Shown: positions 1-9,681, counted from the first letter of the stretch. The stretch: 64,000 nucleotides of DNA from JAXGZG01 sp050952065 (GCA_050952065.1 JBMNKF010000005.1:62001-126000); one strand, 5' to 3'. The notes: generated by a model not told the origin, from the sequence alone. Translations and numbers: made by a program.

Positions 1-86
1 TGTGAAGTCGGAAGCGAACACCACGCGGCGAACATGCCTGTGGCCTTCGACGGCTTAGATCGCGAAATGAGGTCCTTCGGCAATGC

Positions 87-548
87 CTATTGTTTCGCGC
101 CACACTCGCCGCAAAAGCGCGCGCCGGGGGCCAACGTAGCGCCGCAGCTTCTGCACTTGGACGCCCCGAGTTTTGTTCCGCACTCCTGACAGAACTTCAC
201 ACCCTCCTGGTTAAGATGGCCGCACTGAGGGCAGGTCCGCTGTTCCTTCGCCCGTTGCTCTTCCTGTTGTTTCCTTGCTGCTTCTGCCTGGACCTGATCG
301 AGTTTGGACTGCGCTTCCGCTATGCTGGCCTGCACTGTTCTGAGTTGGCTCTCTAATTCCGGAAACTGGCCTCTGCTCCGCGATAGCGCCTGCTTGCCGA
401 TCTCAGCGTAGATCTCAGTCTCTCGTGTGCGTAGGTCGTTAAGCTCTGACTGAGCCTGCATTTTCTTGACTTCCGGATCGTCCTGCGGCATCAAGCCGGT
501 GAGTCCCTTCATCAGACCGCCAAGTCCGGCAAATACGTCTCCTTTCAT
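87..548 (-). CDS. Double zinc-ribbon protein with coiled coil
   Basis: The 153-residue product has a Gly/Met-rich N-terminus (about 1-20), a charged helical and probably coiled-coil stretch (about 25-103), and two treble-clef or zinc-ribbon-like modules at the C-terminus. The cysteine pairs are C106/C109 with C120/C123, and C132/C135 with C146/C149, each of CxxC type, so two zinc ions are expected. No catalytic motif is visible and there is no signal peptide, so it is probably cytoplasmic. AAAGGAG lies 8 nt before the ATG. Zinc-ribbon plus coiled-coil proteins of this kind are common but mostly uncharacterised; a role in nucleic-acid or protein binding is only a guess. It is transcribed away from the M20 peptidase gene. 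Confidence 0.8.
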   Translation of the reverse strand: MKGDVFAGLGGLMKGLTGLMPQDDPEVKKMQAQSELNDLRTRETEIYAEIGKQALSRSRGQFPELESQLRTVQASIAEAQSKLDQVQAEAARKQQEEQRAKEQRTCPQCGHLNQEGVKFCQECGTKLGASKCRSCGATLAPGARFCGECGAKQ

Positions 549-945
549 ATCGGAGTCTCCTTTCTGTCCTCACGCTCGTACAATTCTCACCACTACTCGC
601 GTCAAGGTGTGACAACGAAATCATGTTAACCGCGCCAAGCCCAATATCCTGCAACCTGTCCGATTTCGAACGGCTTGGTGAAGCATCTCGCTGGCCCCGG
701 TCATGTTACTATGCGTCTTGTTTCGCTGGTATTCGCCGCCAAGGGCGACAAGAGCCGGTTTTCCCGTGACAACAGCTCTCCCGCGCACTTGTCTAGCCCG
801 GTCTTGAGAAGGATAAGCGTAGACGGTGGATAGAAAATATACAGAGATGTATAATGGCCCGTGAGTCACAATAGGGTAAGGCAGGAAGGGAAACCCTACG
901 ATTGTATTGGTCCGTTGGGGCTGCTTTTGCCTTGAGGAGGCGCTT
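549..945. other. Divergent intergenic region
   Basis: This 397-bp gap separates the leftward zinc-ribbon gene from the rightward M20 peptidase gene and should hold both promoters. I see no convincing gene in it; the open frames here overlap each other and lack ribosome sites. The only clear promoter-like signal is on the plus strand near 827-855 and is listed separately. Confidence 0.6.
827..855 (+). promoter_or_regulatory. Candidate sigma-A promoter for the M20 peptidase gene
   Basis: A perfect TATAAT at 850-855 is preceded, after a 17-bp spacer, by TGGATA at 827-832, a 4/6 match to TTGACA. It lies about 90 bp before the ATG at 946. The -10 box and spacing are strong and the -35 box is weak. 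Confidence 0.5.
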
Positions 946-2598
946 ATGGTGGCAACAGAGGATATGTACAATCTTCTGATAGAACTCGCGAAGATACCTA
1001 GTGTCTCTCCCGGCGTAGAAGAAAAGAGGATTGCGGAGACAATCTATTGCAAGCTCTCTTCCGAACCTTATTTCCAGGCTAACCCGGCTTTCCTAAGACT
1101 TCTACCGGTCAAAGGAGATCCTTTGGGACGCCAGAGCGTTTTCGCTATGGTACGGGCGGTTCCGGATACACCCAAGACCGTCATCATGATAGGGCATATG
1201 GACGTGGTCGAGACCCACGAAGCCCGGGGTTTGGCTGAGATGGCTTTTGACCCCCACGAGTATACCAGGCAGCTGTCGCGCTTGACTCTTCCAGACGATG
1301 TCAGGCGCGACCTGGAATCTGGTCACTACCTTTTCGGCCGCGGCGTCTTCGACATGAAGTGTGGAGTGGCTGCAGAAACTGATCTCCTGAGAGAAATGTC
1401 TCGGAGCCCTAAGAGTCTCCAAGCCAACCTGATACTGCTCCTGGTTTGCGACGAAGAGAATCAGTCTGCCGGGATGATATCGGCTGTAGAATACCTGATG
1501 GATATCTGCCACGATGAAAACCTCGAACTTGTGGCTTGCGTCAACGCTGAAGGGGAGATTCAGGACAATCCAGACGACAGGTACGTCTCCCTGGGAACCA
1601 TCGGCAAGATGATGCCCGTTTTCTATTGCGTCGGACGCGAAACCCACATCGGGTCCTATTATGAGGGACTGAATGCAAACTTGCTTGCGTCGGCCGTAAA
1701 TATGGTCTTCGAGGGTTCGCCCCAATGGGCGGAAGATGTGGGCCCCTATGTATATCCGCCTCCCGCAGCCCTCAAGCACAGAGACTTGCGGGACGTATAC
1801 TCGGTGACGCTGCCGGCTCGTGCTGTCGTCTACTTCAGCTACCATACGGTGACCAAGACGCCTGCAGCCGCACTGGAGATGATGAAGGCGGTGGCACAGC
1901 AAGGTTTCGTTATGGCGCTAGAACGCTTGCGGCACGGCGCCGAGGAGTGCGCAGCCAGGTCTAGCACTCAGATTAGCGTTCCTTGGAGTCCCAAAGTCAT
2001 TACATATGAAGAACTGGTTGCCAGTGCATCATCTTCGTTCTCGACCGAATTTTCGAAAGACCGGTCGTTTGATGATCACCTGGATCGTTTCATGGATTCC
2101 CTGCCAAAGGAAATGGATGATCGGGACAAGTCCATTGCGGTAATCGGCGAGGTTCTGAGGTATTACACTGATAAAGACCCGGTTATAGTTGTGGGGTTTC
2201 TTCCCCCGTTCTATCCTCATAAAACTAACCTGCGTAAATCCCAACGCGAGATCGGCCTTGTCCGGGCAGTAGAGGAGTTGATCGCCGAGGCCAAGAGCCA
2301 GTACAACGAGAACCTTGTCCTCACCGAGCACTTCACCGCCATCAGCGACCTTAGCTACATGGGTTTTCAAGGAAGTCGCCAGGATTTCCTGCCTTTAGCC
2401 AAGAACACTCCGGGATGGGGAAAGATCTACAGCTTGCCTTTAGAGGCTCTGTTTGAGATGGAAGTCCCCGTGGTAAACCTCGGTCCATCCGGTCAAGACG
2501 CCCACAAGTACACAGAGAGACTAGACTTGCGATACTACCTGGGGGCATACCCCGGATTGCTCAAATCGTTGGTCAAACGACTTTCGGAGCTGGAGTGA
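946..2598 (+). CDS. RocB-like M20 family peptidase
   Basis: The 550-residue protein is a zinc-dependent M20-type hydrolase that resembles the RocB branch of arginine-utilisation proteins. Metal-site motifs are visible: GHMDVVE (His84, Asp86), then GRGVFDMK with its bridging Asp, then CDEEN with the Glu pair. The length of about 550 residues fits RocB-like members, which are longer than ordinary M20 peptidases because of a C-terminal extension. The open frame begins at 907, but GAGGAGG at 934-940 sits 5 nt before the ATG at 946, so that start is used. It has no signal peptide. The substrate is unknown; a peptide or N-acyl amino acid is likely, and no arginine-pathway genes lie alongside. Confidence 0.85.
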   Translation: MVATEDMYNLLIELAKIPSVSPGVEEKRIAETIYCKLSSEPYFQANPAFLRLLPVKGDPLGRQSVFAMVRAVPDTPKTVIMIGHMDVVETHEARGLAEMAFDPHEYTRQLSRLTLPDDVRRDLESGHYLFGRGVFDMKCGVAAETDLLREMSRSPKSLQANLILLLVCDEENQSAGMISAVEYLMDICHDENLELVACVNAEGEIQDNPDDRYVSLGTIGKMMPVFYCVGRETHIGSYYEGLNANLLASAVNMVFEGSPQWAEDVGPYVYPPPAALKHRDLRDVYSVTLPARAVVYFSYHTVTKTPAAALEMMKAVAQQGFVMALERLRHGAEECAARSSTQISVPWSPKVITYEELVASASSSFSTEFSKDRSFDDHLDRFMDSLPKEMDDRDKSIAVIGEVLRYYTDKDPVIVVGFLPPFYPHKTNLRKSQREIGLVRAVEELIAEAKSQYNENLVLTEHFTAISDLSYMGFQGSRQDFLPLAKNTPGWGKIYSLPLEALFEMEVPVVNLGPSGQDAHKYTERLDLRYYLGAYPGLLKSLVKRLSELE

Positions 2599-2748
2599 GA
2601 ACCTCGTGCGGACTTTCCCCCGTGGAACCTGGTCTGTGGAGGCTTTTCCCGCACAGGGCGCAGTCTCTGTCATCTGCTATGCCCGCGGAGGAAATCCGAC
2701 CCCGGGCGTCAAATTTGTCCTAAAGCGAGACAGGGGAGGAATGCACAC

Positions 2749-3390
2749 ATGATTATCCAAGGTTTGATGATACCTAGACCCGAAGTACACTGGGTTAGCT
2801 CCGACGAAACCCTGGAGAAGGCGCTCAATGAGCTTGAGACGCATGGGTTCACTACTCTCCCGGTCTTGGATGAAGGTAGGTTCATAGGTGTCATAACCAG
2901 AAGGCTAATCTTTGAGACGTTTTTCACAGGCCAAGAGCCAGACCGCGGCAAGTTTCTTGCAGAAAACCTAGTGAAGGACCATATCATCACCGATGTCCAG
3001 GTTGCCCACATCACCGATTTTCTTGATGAGGTGTTATTTAAGTTCCTTGCGTCTAGGTACGACTTCCTTGCTGTGTTGTCCGACGACAGGTTTATGGGCA
3101 TTGTGACCAGGAACAGCATGCTTAACGCCTTCATTAAGGGCGCCGGGCTCGAGAAGTCAGCACATCGTATCGCAGTTTTGATAGATGACTTCAAGGGGGC
3201 CCTTGCCAAACTCACCGGCCTTATCTCAGATCAGGATGCCGAGATTTTGGGTATAGTCTCCTTTGATCCAGAGGCTAGCCATTTGAAATTTGTCGAGATT
3301 ACCGTGAGCACGGAGCGTTTCGAGGAACTCGTGAAAGTGCTTGCTCAAAACGGTTTCAGTGTTCGAGAAGCAAGAATGGCCAAGCGTTAG
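2749..3390 (+). CDS. CBS-pair and ACT domain protein (AcuB-like)
   Basis: The 213-residue product has two CBS domains (about residues 7-60 and 75-130; the pattern GFTTLPVLDEGRFIGVITR is typical) followed by an ACT-like C-terminal domain (about 140-213). CBS pairs bind adenylate nucleotides and ACT domains bind amino acids or other small ligands, so this is probably a cytoplasmic ligand-sensing regulator. The order CBS-CBS-ACT matches proteins annotated as acetoin-utilisation AcuB, but no acetoin genes are present, so the name is not applied. The ribosome site GGGGAGG precedes the ATG. It ends one base from the 3' end of the convergent glycosidase gene at 3392. Confidence 0.85.
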   Translation: MIIQGLMIPRPEVHWVSSDETLEKALNELETHGFTTLPVLDEGRFIGVITRRLIFETFFTGQEPDRGKFLAENLVKDHIITDVQVAHITDFLDEVLFKFLASRYDFLAVLSDDRFMGIVTRNSMLNAFIKGAGLEKSAHRIAVLIDDFKGALAKLTGLISDQDAEILGIVSFDPEASHLKFVEITVSTERFEELVKVLAQNGFSVREARMAKR

Positions 3391-3391
3391 T

Positions 3392-5203
3392 TTATGGCAT
3401 AGACTCCAAAGAGCCCTTAAGCCTTTGACGAAACGCCTCGAGATACTCGGGCTTCTCATCCAGCCAATACCGTCGAGCCGGGGTTCCTTGGGTGGCAGGG
3501 CGGGGATCTGGATCGAAATAACTCCACCATACGGCAATTTTGATGTTCTTGTATTTTGGCAAGCCGGCGAACATGTCGTTGATCCACGCCTCTTTGTCCC
3601 CGCCGACCGAACTGCAGGCAAACTCAGTTATGATCCATTGAAACTTGGAGTAGACATCTTTGTACATATCCCAAAGCCTGTCATAGATCTCATCGAAAGA
3701 CCTCCACCGCTCTCCCGTAACGTCCCTAAAGTACGTACCTGTGTTGTATCCAGTGAGGCCTATCATGTGTACGTATTGGTTTCCGGGGTAATAAGCCAGG
3801 TGGGAGTTCCACCTACATGGCGGGAAACTGACGTCATTTGGATTGAAGATCCAAATGGCGTTGTCTACCCCCTCTTCCTGGAAAATTTCGTAACAGCGAA
3901 CCCATATACTCCTGAAAATGTCAGGGTCGCACAACAGCAGGTGACCTGAGTAGCTAACCCATGTCGAGTTCATCTCGTTGTTTAGTCGGAACAGGAATGG
4001 GTGGCCGAACTCTTTCGCTTGTCTCGCCAGTCTGCGGATCTCATCGTCTCTGAGGCCATCCACCACCTGGAAATTGGGATTCTCCCCGTACATGTCGCCT
4101 GCAATTTGGTAGGTGAGTTCCACCACTTTTCCTGCTTCATAGGCCTCCCTCATCCCGTCAAGGGGGAAGTCGTGGCCCAGGTAGCGATAGACAAGGATCA
4201 CGGGGAAGGAGAAGTCTAGTTTGCTCTCGATTTCTGCTATCTTTTCTTTGCCCTTTTCCGAAAACGCATGGGGTGTGAAGAAGCCCCACTTCACAGTACC
4301 CGATGATACTATGCTCTCGTAGAGGGCTCTTGTTTCCTCGTTCCACCTGGGGAGCACCGGCTCAAGGTCCAGACAATATGCTGCAGTCCCCAGGGGTTCA
4401 ATGGGTTCAAACGACTCCAGGATTTGTCTGACTTGTCCCTTGTGCTCCTCAAACGAAGTCGACCTGAAGTGGAATGTATAGTAAGTCAACCCTTGAGTGT
4501 TGATGTATGCGTAGGTGTAGGAGTTTTGGGTAAGAGAGCTTCCCGGGGCAGGTGCCCTCGTGAGGCTGAAAAGCCGTACGTTGTGCTCCCCTATCCGGAC
4601 CCACTGGTCTTCATGTAAGGTGATTCGATTGGCTTCTCTATAGTCCTTATCGGCTATGAACTCGTTTGGCAGGCCGGAAAGCCAGCCCGTAACATCTTGG
4701 TAAGGCGATCGGTCTCTGGAGATGCGGATCTCCATGTCGCTTCCGAAAATCCTGGTGAAATCTGGGCTAAGCCGGAAATCCACCTTCATATCATGGGGGA
4801 ACGTTACCCGGTAGCCATTGGGGTAGTCAGTCAGTAGGTTTCCTTGGGGTGTGGGTTCAATCCTCTTGATGTCTCTGTCAAATCTGGGAGACTCCAAGGA
4901 AGAGAGGAGGTAGCCGTCTTGATAGTACCCCGCCCATGCCGTGTGGCCATATTCTTCGGAAATTGCGGCATCAGGGGTCCCGGGTTCGGGAGGGGTATCT
5001 ACCTGTTGACCCGCCACTACAACCTCCTCGTCGTTCACTTCTTGCGGGAGTGCATCAACCGCACACGCAGGCACCGATGCAACTACCGCGAGCGCCATCA
5101 CGGATACAACTACGATGCCCCTTCCGAACCGCGCAAAACGGGTCCTGCCGAGTACCGTGCTTTTCACGCGATAGGATCTGGCTTCTTGGATCTCGCATCG
5201 CAT
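3392..5203 (-). CDS. Secreted GH26-like glycoside hydrolase
   Basis: The product of about 603 residues starts with a basic N-terminus and a hydrophobic segment (about residues 27-48) ending in a possible weak lipobox (VPAC), so it is exported or lipid-anchored. Residues about 80-270 form a domain I do not recognise. The C-terminal 300 residues look like a GH26-type (beta-mannanase-like) TIM barrel: FRLNNEMNS supplies the likely acid/base Glu, and IITEFACS the likely nucleophile Glu near the end. Trp- and Tyr-rich stretches fit a polysaccharide cleft. The substrate is unknown; mannan is only the family default. The frame opens at 5227, but the GGGGG-type ribosome site favours the ATG at 5203. 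Confidence 0.75.
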   Translation of the reverse strand: MRCEIQEARSYRVKSTVLGRTRFARFGRGIVVVSVMALAVVASVPACAVDALPQEVNDEEVVVAGQQVDTPPEPGTPDAAISEEYGHTAWAGYYQDGYLLSSLESPRFDRDIKRIEPTPQGNLLTDYPNGYRVTFPHDMKVDFRLSPDFTRIFGSDMEIRISRDRSPYQDVTGWLSGLPNEFIADKDYREANRITLHEDQWVRIGEHNVRLFSLTRAPAPGSSLTQNSYTYAYINTQGLTYYTFHFRSTSFEEHKGQVRQILESFEPIEPLGTAAYCLDLEPVLPRWNEETRALYESIVSSGTVKWGFFTPHAFSEKGKEKIAEIESKLDFSFPVILVYRYLGHDFPLDGMREAYEAGKVVELTYQIAGDMYGENPNFQVVDGLRDDEIRRLARQAKEFGHPFLFRLNNEMNSTWVSYSGHLLLCDPDIFRSIWVRCYEIFQEEGVDNAIWIFNPNDVSFPPCRWNSHLAYYPGNQYVHMIGLTGYNTGTYFRDVTGERWRSFDEIYDRLWDMYKDVYSKFQWIITEFACSSVGGDKEAWINDMFAGLPKYKNIKIAVWWSYFDPDPRPATQGTPARRYWLDEKPEYLEAFRQRLKGSLESMP

Positions 5204-5383
5204 CACTGTGCCCCCTGACCAGAGCAATATAGCTACCGCCCATAACTTGTTCTACGGTATCCTGGCAATCCCTCTCAGGGAATGGATCGCTGCTCCAAAC
5301 CGGAAGCGGTCCAGAATTGGTAGTCAACTGTAGGGTTCTGAAACCGCTCCATCTCACGTAGATGAGAATGAGGTTATGCGGAT

Positions 5384-6934
5384 TTGAAGACCCGAAAAGG
5401 ACCTGATTTCTTCCGAGCGCCAAGAACTCATATGGCCCGAGCTACAGCGGGCGTAGCCATTCTTTTGGCTCTGGCGCGGCTGACCGGGTTTGCCCGTTCA
5501 CAGGTGATGGCGTCTCTTTTTGGTGCGGGCGCGGAGATGGATGCCTACATAGTCGCAAGATCCTTGGCCATGCTCGCCACCGCTTTCACCGGCCCCATTT
5601 CGGTGACCTTCATGACCATGTACGCCTACAGGATGGCAAGAGGCGAAGGGAGAACTGCATCTAGTCTAGCTGGGGCGATTGTCTCCTTGACCTGTGCCAT
5701 CATGACATGCCAGGTGATAGTCCTCCTGGTCATGGCCCCACAGATGACTCGGCTAATGGCGCCCGGATTCTCCGACGAGGTCTACAGTAGAGCTATCGTA
5801 CAGGCGCGCCTTCTGGTGCCATTTATGTTCTTTCCGCTCTTGGGGGCCCTATCCAAGTCGATCCTAAATACTCACAAGGACTTTGCTACCCCGGTTGTGG
5901 CCGACGTCCTTGAGCATCTTACGGTCATCGCGCTGATAGTCACGCTTAGCTACCAATACCGTGCTGATGCTCTTGCCATTTCTGCCATTGCCGGGTGGGT
6001 GGTCTTGTTTGGCATCCAGTGGTTTGTTCTGAAAAGACGTTGTCTATGGCCTTCGCCTTCCTTGTGCTTCGACACAGACGTATCTCGAGTGGTGGCCCTT
6101 GCATTGCCTTACATGGGGGGCTCCCTCCTCGGAGGTGTTCATCACCTAGTAGACAGGGCCCTCGCGTCCAGACTTCCCGAGGGGTGTGTGGCAATGCTGG
6201 AGTACGCGGAGCGCCTGCGGGGCGTCCCGGTGGGGATCTTGGTCGCGGCGGCCACTACGGTACTGTTCCCATCGCTATCTGAGATGTGGGGAAAGAGAAG
6301 CACCGGGGGTTTCTCTAACACTATAGAGTCGGCGTTGCGCTCTATCGAATTCGTGTGTATCCCTGCGGCGGCAGGACTGATGGTGCTTGCGGGGCCCATT
6401 ACCAGACTGGCCTTTCAACGTGGAGCGTTCACCGACGCGGCAACCCGGGGAACCACAGCTGCTCTGGTCGCATATGGCCCCGGCCTCGTTGCCATAGCCG
6501 CTCTTCAGATAATGAATGCGGGTTTTGTGTCAGCCCACAAAACCGGAATCCCGGTCCTGCTGGGAATGTGTATATCCATAGCCAACATCGGTCTCGACTT
6601 TGTGTTGGTGGAGTCCTTGGGTCATGTGGGTTTGGCCCTGGCAAATTCCACCGCGGCATTCCTAGGCATGGTTGTAGGGATGTACTGCCTCAAGCGAGTC
6701 TTCAAGGGTGTGTCTTTAGTCCGGCTAAGAGATTCTATCGGAAAGGTGCTTGTGTCTTCCATGGTTATGGCGGCGGTTGTGTTGAAACTGTCTGAGGCAA
6801 CTGGATTGCGTGAAGGAACCGGGAGCATTCAGAGAGACGTGCTCACCATGTTGGCAGTAACAGCCCTTGGAGTCGTCGTATACCTCATAATGTCCTTTGC
6901 GGTAGAACTTAGTGGAGGAAACAAATCGGGCTAA
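5384..6934 (+). CDS. murJ: MurJ/MviN-family lipid II flippase
   Basis: This 516-residue protein has about 14 hydrophobic segments spread over its length and belongs to the MOP superfamily. The N-terminal pattern (ALARLTGFARSQVMASLFGAG, then MDAYIVARSL) is typical of MurJ, which flips lipid II across the cytoplasmic membrane during peptidoglycan synthesis. The gene begins with TTG at 5384, with GAGG about 11 nt upstream; an ATG at 5432 would lose the start of the first helix and has no better ribosome site. It stands alone between the divergent glycosidase gene and a lipoprotein gene. It could instead act on another polyprenyl-linked precursor. Confidence 0.85.
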   Translation: MKTRKGPDFFRAPRTHMARATAGVAILLALARLTGFARSQVMASLFGAGAEMDAYIVARSLAMLATAFTGPISVTFMTMYAYRMARGEGRTASSLAGAIVSLTCAIMTCQVIVLLVMAPQMTRLMAPGFSDEVYSRAIVQARLLVPFMFFPLLGALSKSILNTHKDFATPVVADVLEHLTVIALIVTLSYQYRADALAISAIAGWVVLFGIQWFVLKRRCLWPSPSLCFDTDVSRVVALALPYMGGSLLGGVHHLVDRALASRLPEGCVAMLEYAERLRGVPVGILVAAATTVLFPSLSEMWGKRSTGGFSNTIESALRSIEFVCIPAAAGLMVLAGPITRLAFQRGAFTDAATRGTTAALVAYGPGLVAIAALQIMNAGFVSAHKTGIPVLLGMCISIANIGLDFVLVESLGHVGLALANSTAAFLGMVVGMYCLKRVFKGVSLVRLRDSIGKVLVSSMVMAAVVLKLSEATGLREGTGSIQRDVLTMLAVTALGVVVYLIMSFAVELSGGNKSG

Positions 6935-7185
6935 TAATGTAAAATCCTCCAATTAGATGCTACGAGTCACGAAAATCCTGCATACAATGCTTACTGGCAT
7001 TACGACTGAGTGCACTTTCACTATACCCCGATTTGAACCCAGGGGGCTGTCAACTACTGGTAGAATAGCCAGAAGTTGATCGGGAAATGTGTGTTAATCG
7101 CCTTCGTATACTGGCGTTTTGCTGGTACGCGTGATAGATTCTTAACCGGGTTGTTACTCTTAAAAAAGAGGGAGCGGGGACATAA

Positions 7186-8262
7186 GTGAAAAAGGTGGTA
7201 TCCACATTAGTTGTAATGGTTCTTGTAGTTGTCGCCTTGGCCAGTTGCTCCGGCGGCGCTCCTCAGATCGCTAAGGTCGGTTTGGGGTTAAGAACCTCCA
7301 TAGCAAAGTCAACCGACCTAACCGTGAACGCCGAAGGCAAGAAGGTACCTCCGACCGGTCAGGTAGACACAGTTATTGCAGCCGTTGCATTTGACAAGGC
7401 CGGTAAGATCGTGCAGGTTACCATCGACACCCAGCAGACCAAGGTAGCGTTTGACGAGAACCTACAGGTTGTATCGGACACGACGGCCGATTACCCAACT
7501 AAAGTCGAACTCCGTGATGGGTACGGGATGGGCAGAGTCTCTTCGATCGGGAAGGAATGGTATGAGCAGGCAGCAGAACTTGAGAAGTGGATGATTGGCA
7601 AGACTGTGGAAGAAGTAAAAAGCATGAAGGTCAAGGAGCGCGACGCAGAGCACAAGTCAGTACCCGATGTTCCTGAACTCGCTTCATTGGTTACCATGGA
7701 TGTAGGCGAGTACATCCAGGCAGTTGCCGATGCCTACAAGAACGCTGTTGAGGTAGGCAAGGGCGGGGTATCCTTGGGTCTTGGGCACAATACGTCGATT
7801 GCCAGCTCCAAGAGCTATTCGGTCACCGACGGCAAAGAAGTTCTTCCTGTGGCACAGGTCGATAATACTATCGCTGCCACCGCTTTTGACAAAGACGGTA
7901 AGGTCGTGCGCACCATCATCAACACCGCACAGACGAAAGTCAACTACGACAAGGATGGCAAGGTTACTTCAGACAGGACTGCTTTGTATCCCAGCAAGGT
8001 CGAATTGGGAGACAATTACGGGATGGGCAGAGTCTCCTCGATCGGGAAGGAATGGTACCAGCAGATTGCTGAACTCGAGAAATGGATGGAGGGCAAGACC
8101 GCTAACGACATCAAGTCCATGAAGACCAAAGAGCGTGATGCCTCTCACACGGCCGTCCCGGACGTGCCGGAACTGACATCTTTGGTTACGGTGACCGTTG
8201 AAGACTACATTAACGCAGTAGTGGAGTCTTCGGACAACGCTAAGCCTGTGGCCAAGAAGTAG
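7186..8262 (+). CDS. Lipoprotein with two tandem repeats, next to ApbE
   Basis: The 358-residue lipoprotein has a signal sequence with lipobox ALASC and two tandem copies of a module of about 155 residues (about 31-186 and 195-350). Each copy has a VDT/VDN...AAxAFDKxGK segment that resembles the start of FMN-binding domains, then a copied YGMGRVSSIGKEWY stretch and a KERDAxH...VPDVPEL tail. I see no SGAT-like flavinylation motif. Because an ApbE flavin transferase gene follows 130 bp later, a link to extracytoplasmic flavin chemistry is possible, but that is inference. The start is GTG at 7186 behind GAGCGGGG. A hairpin with a short T-tail follows the gene. Confidence 0.75.
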   Translation: MKKVVSTLVVMVLVVVALASCSGGAPQIAKVGLGLRTSIAKSTDLTVNAEGKKVPPTGQVDTVIAAVAFDKAGKIVQVTIDTQQTKVAFDENLQVVSDTTADYPTKVELRDGYGMGRVSSIGKEWYEQAAELEKWMIGKTVEEVKSMKVKERDAEHKSVPDVPELASLVTMDVGEYIQAVADAYKNAVEVGKGGVSLGLGHNTSIASSKSYSVTDGKEVLPVAQVDNTIAATAFDKDGKVVRTIINTAQTKVNYDKDGKVTSDRTALYPSKVELGDNYGMGRVSSIGKEWYQQIAELEKWMEGKTANDIKSMKTKERDASHTAVPDVPELTSLVTVTVEDYINAVVESSDNAKPVAKK

Positions 8263-8296
8263 CCCTAGCCTACGTGCAGTAGTACTAGAATCCAAG

Positions 8297-8329
8297 AGAT
8301 CCCTCGCGCAAGACTCGCGGGGGATCTTT
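8297..8329 (+). terminator. Likely terminator after the two-repeat lipoprotein gene
   Basis: AGATCCCTCGCG and CGCGGGGGATCT pair as a 12-bp stem (one G-T wobble) around a 7-nt loop, followed by TTTA. The short T-tail makes termination probable but not certain, so ApbE may have its own promoter. Confidence 0.55.
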
Positions 8330-8390
8330 ACATCGTTGCAAGACACTCGTTCGATAGGCGGCCATTGGGGAGCATGGGAGCGGTGATTCA

Positions 8391-9503
8391 ATGCACAAGC
8401 GAAATAAGACAACGACGAAATTTGAGGTGTTTCTGGGATGCCTCCTCTTGGCGGCAACTCTTGCCGGTTGTCAATTGCTGCGTCCTAACCGTTACGCCAA
8501 GTACACAAACACCTTCTTCGATACCTTTGACACCTTCGTGACGGTTGTGGCTTACGCCAAGAGTGAGCAGGAGTTCGATGCCTATTTCCAGAGAATCCAC
8601 GAAAGATTTCGGAACTTCCACAGACTCTATGATATCTACAATGCGTACCAGGGTATCAACAACATAAAGACCATAAACGACAATGCCGGTGTGAAACCGG
8701 TCAAGGTTGATAAGGAAATCATCGACCTGATCATATTCGCCAAGGATTGGCACACGAAGACCGGCGGCGTGACCAACATCGCCATGGGATCTGTGCTCCG
8801 CATATGGCATGAATACCGGGAGAGGGGAATTGAGGACCCAGAGTCAGCAGAGTTGCCGCCTATGGACGCTTTGAGGAAAGCGGCTGAGCATACGGATATA
8901 GACAAGGTGATAGTCGATGTCGAGGAGGGCACCGTCTTTCTTGCCGACAAAGAAATGAGCTTAGATGTCGGGGCGGTGGCCAAGGGGTAGGCTACGGCGG
9001 TCGTGGTCCAAGAAATGAGAGCCCAAGGCTTGGAGTCGGCTTTCATCAGTTCTGGCGGCAACATTGAGACTGTGGGTAAGCCCCTAGACGGCGTGCGAGA
9101 GCGTTGGGGGATAGGCGTACAGGATCCCGAACAGCCAGTTTTGTCTGATGAAGTGGACCTACTCGATGTGATCTATGCTAACGATGTGGGCATAGCCAGT
9201 AGCGGAGATTATCAAAGGTACTACGTAGTTGAGGGGAAGCCTTTCCATCACATCATCGATCCGAATACCCTAATGCCGGCGAGTCACTACCGGGCAGTGA
9301 CTGTCATGGCGCCCGACGCGGCGATAGCGGACTTCGTGTCAACGACTGCTTTCCTGATGCCCTTTGAGAAGAGTAAAGCGTTGGTGGAGAGCTTTGAGGG
9401 CGTTGAGGCTATCTGGGTGACGACTGATGGCCGTGTCGAATCCACAGATGGTATGAAGGCCGTTCTGCGGAGCAAGGGTGCAACGGGCGCCGATGCCAAG
9501 TAG
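8391..9503 (+). pseudogene. apbE: ApbE FAD:protein FMN transferase with in-frame TAG
   Basis: This reads as an ApbE-family lipoprotein (lipobox LAGC) that would move FMN from FAD onto Thr/Ser of exported flavoproteins. The frame is open from 8391 and again to 9503, in the same phase, but is cut by TAG at 8988-8990. The stop falls in the conserved GAVAKG(Y)A motif, where family members carry Tyr, so one base change from TAT or TAC explains it. Downstream motifs are intact, including SSGGNIETVG, GDYQRYY and HHIIDPNT. The two halves total about 370 residues, close to the family norm. It is either a fresh nonsense mutation, a base error in the sequence, or a read-through site; many other genes here end in TAG, which argues against general recoding. 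Confidence 0.85.
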
Positions 9504-9616
9504 GGTAAGTGGGCCTCCAAGGTCTTTCCGATCACCGAGCAACACCCACTAACCGTCTAGGCCATTTGTGGCAAGGGCGTACGGCTGACGGAAACGCCCC
9601 GTAGGCATCCCCTCCA

Positions 9617-9645
9617 TTGAACTTACTCTTGCGTGGGTGTAGACT
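9617..9645 (+). promoter_or_regulatory. Candidate promoter for the MATE exporter gene
   Basis: TTGAAC at 9617-9622 and TAGACT at 9640-9645 are separated by exactly 17 bp and lie about 37 bp before the ATG at 9682. Each box matches the sigma-A consensus at four of six positions. Confidence 0.4.
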
Positions 9646-9681
9646 ATTCCGAGTACAGAAGTATTCCGAGAGGAGACCCAA

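Noticed and set aside
1102..1902. 266-codon open frame on the minus strand
   Set aside because: It is opposite the M20 peptidase gene, which has intact metal motifs; it has no ribosome site or known domain.
8988..8990. Pyrrolysine or general TAG recoding
   Set aside because: Several neighbouring genes end normally at TAG, and a Tyr-to-stop single-base change explains the site more simply.
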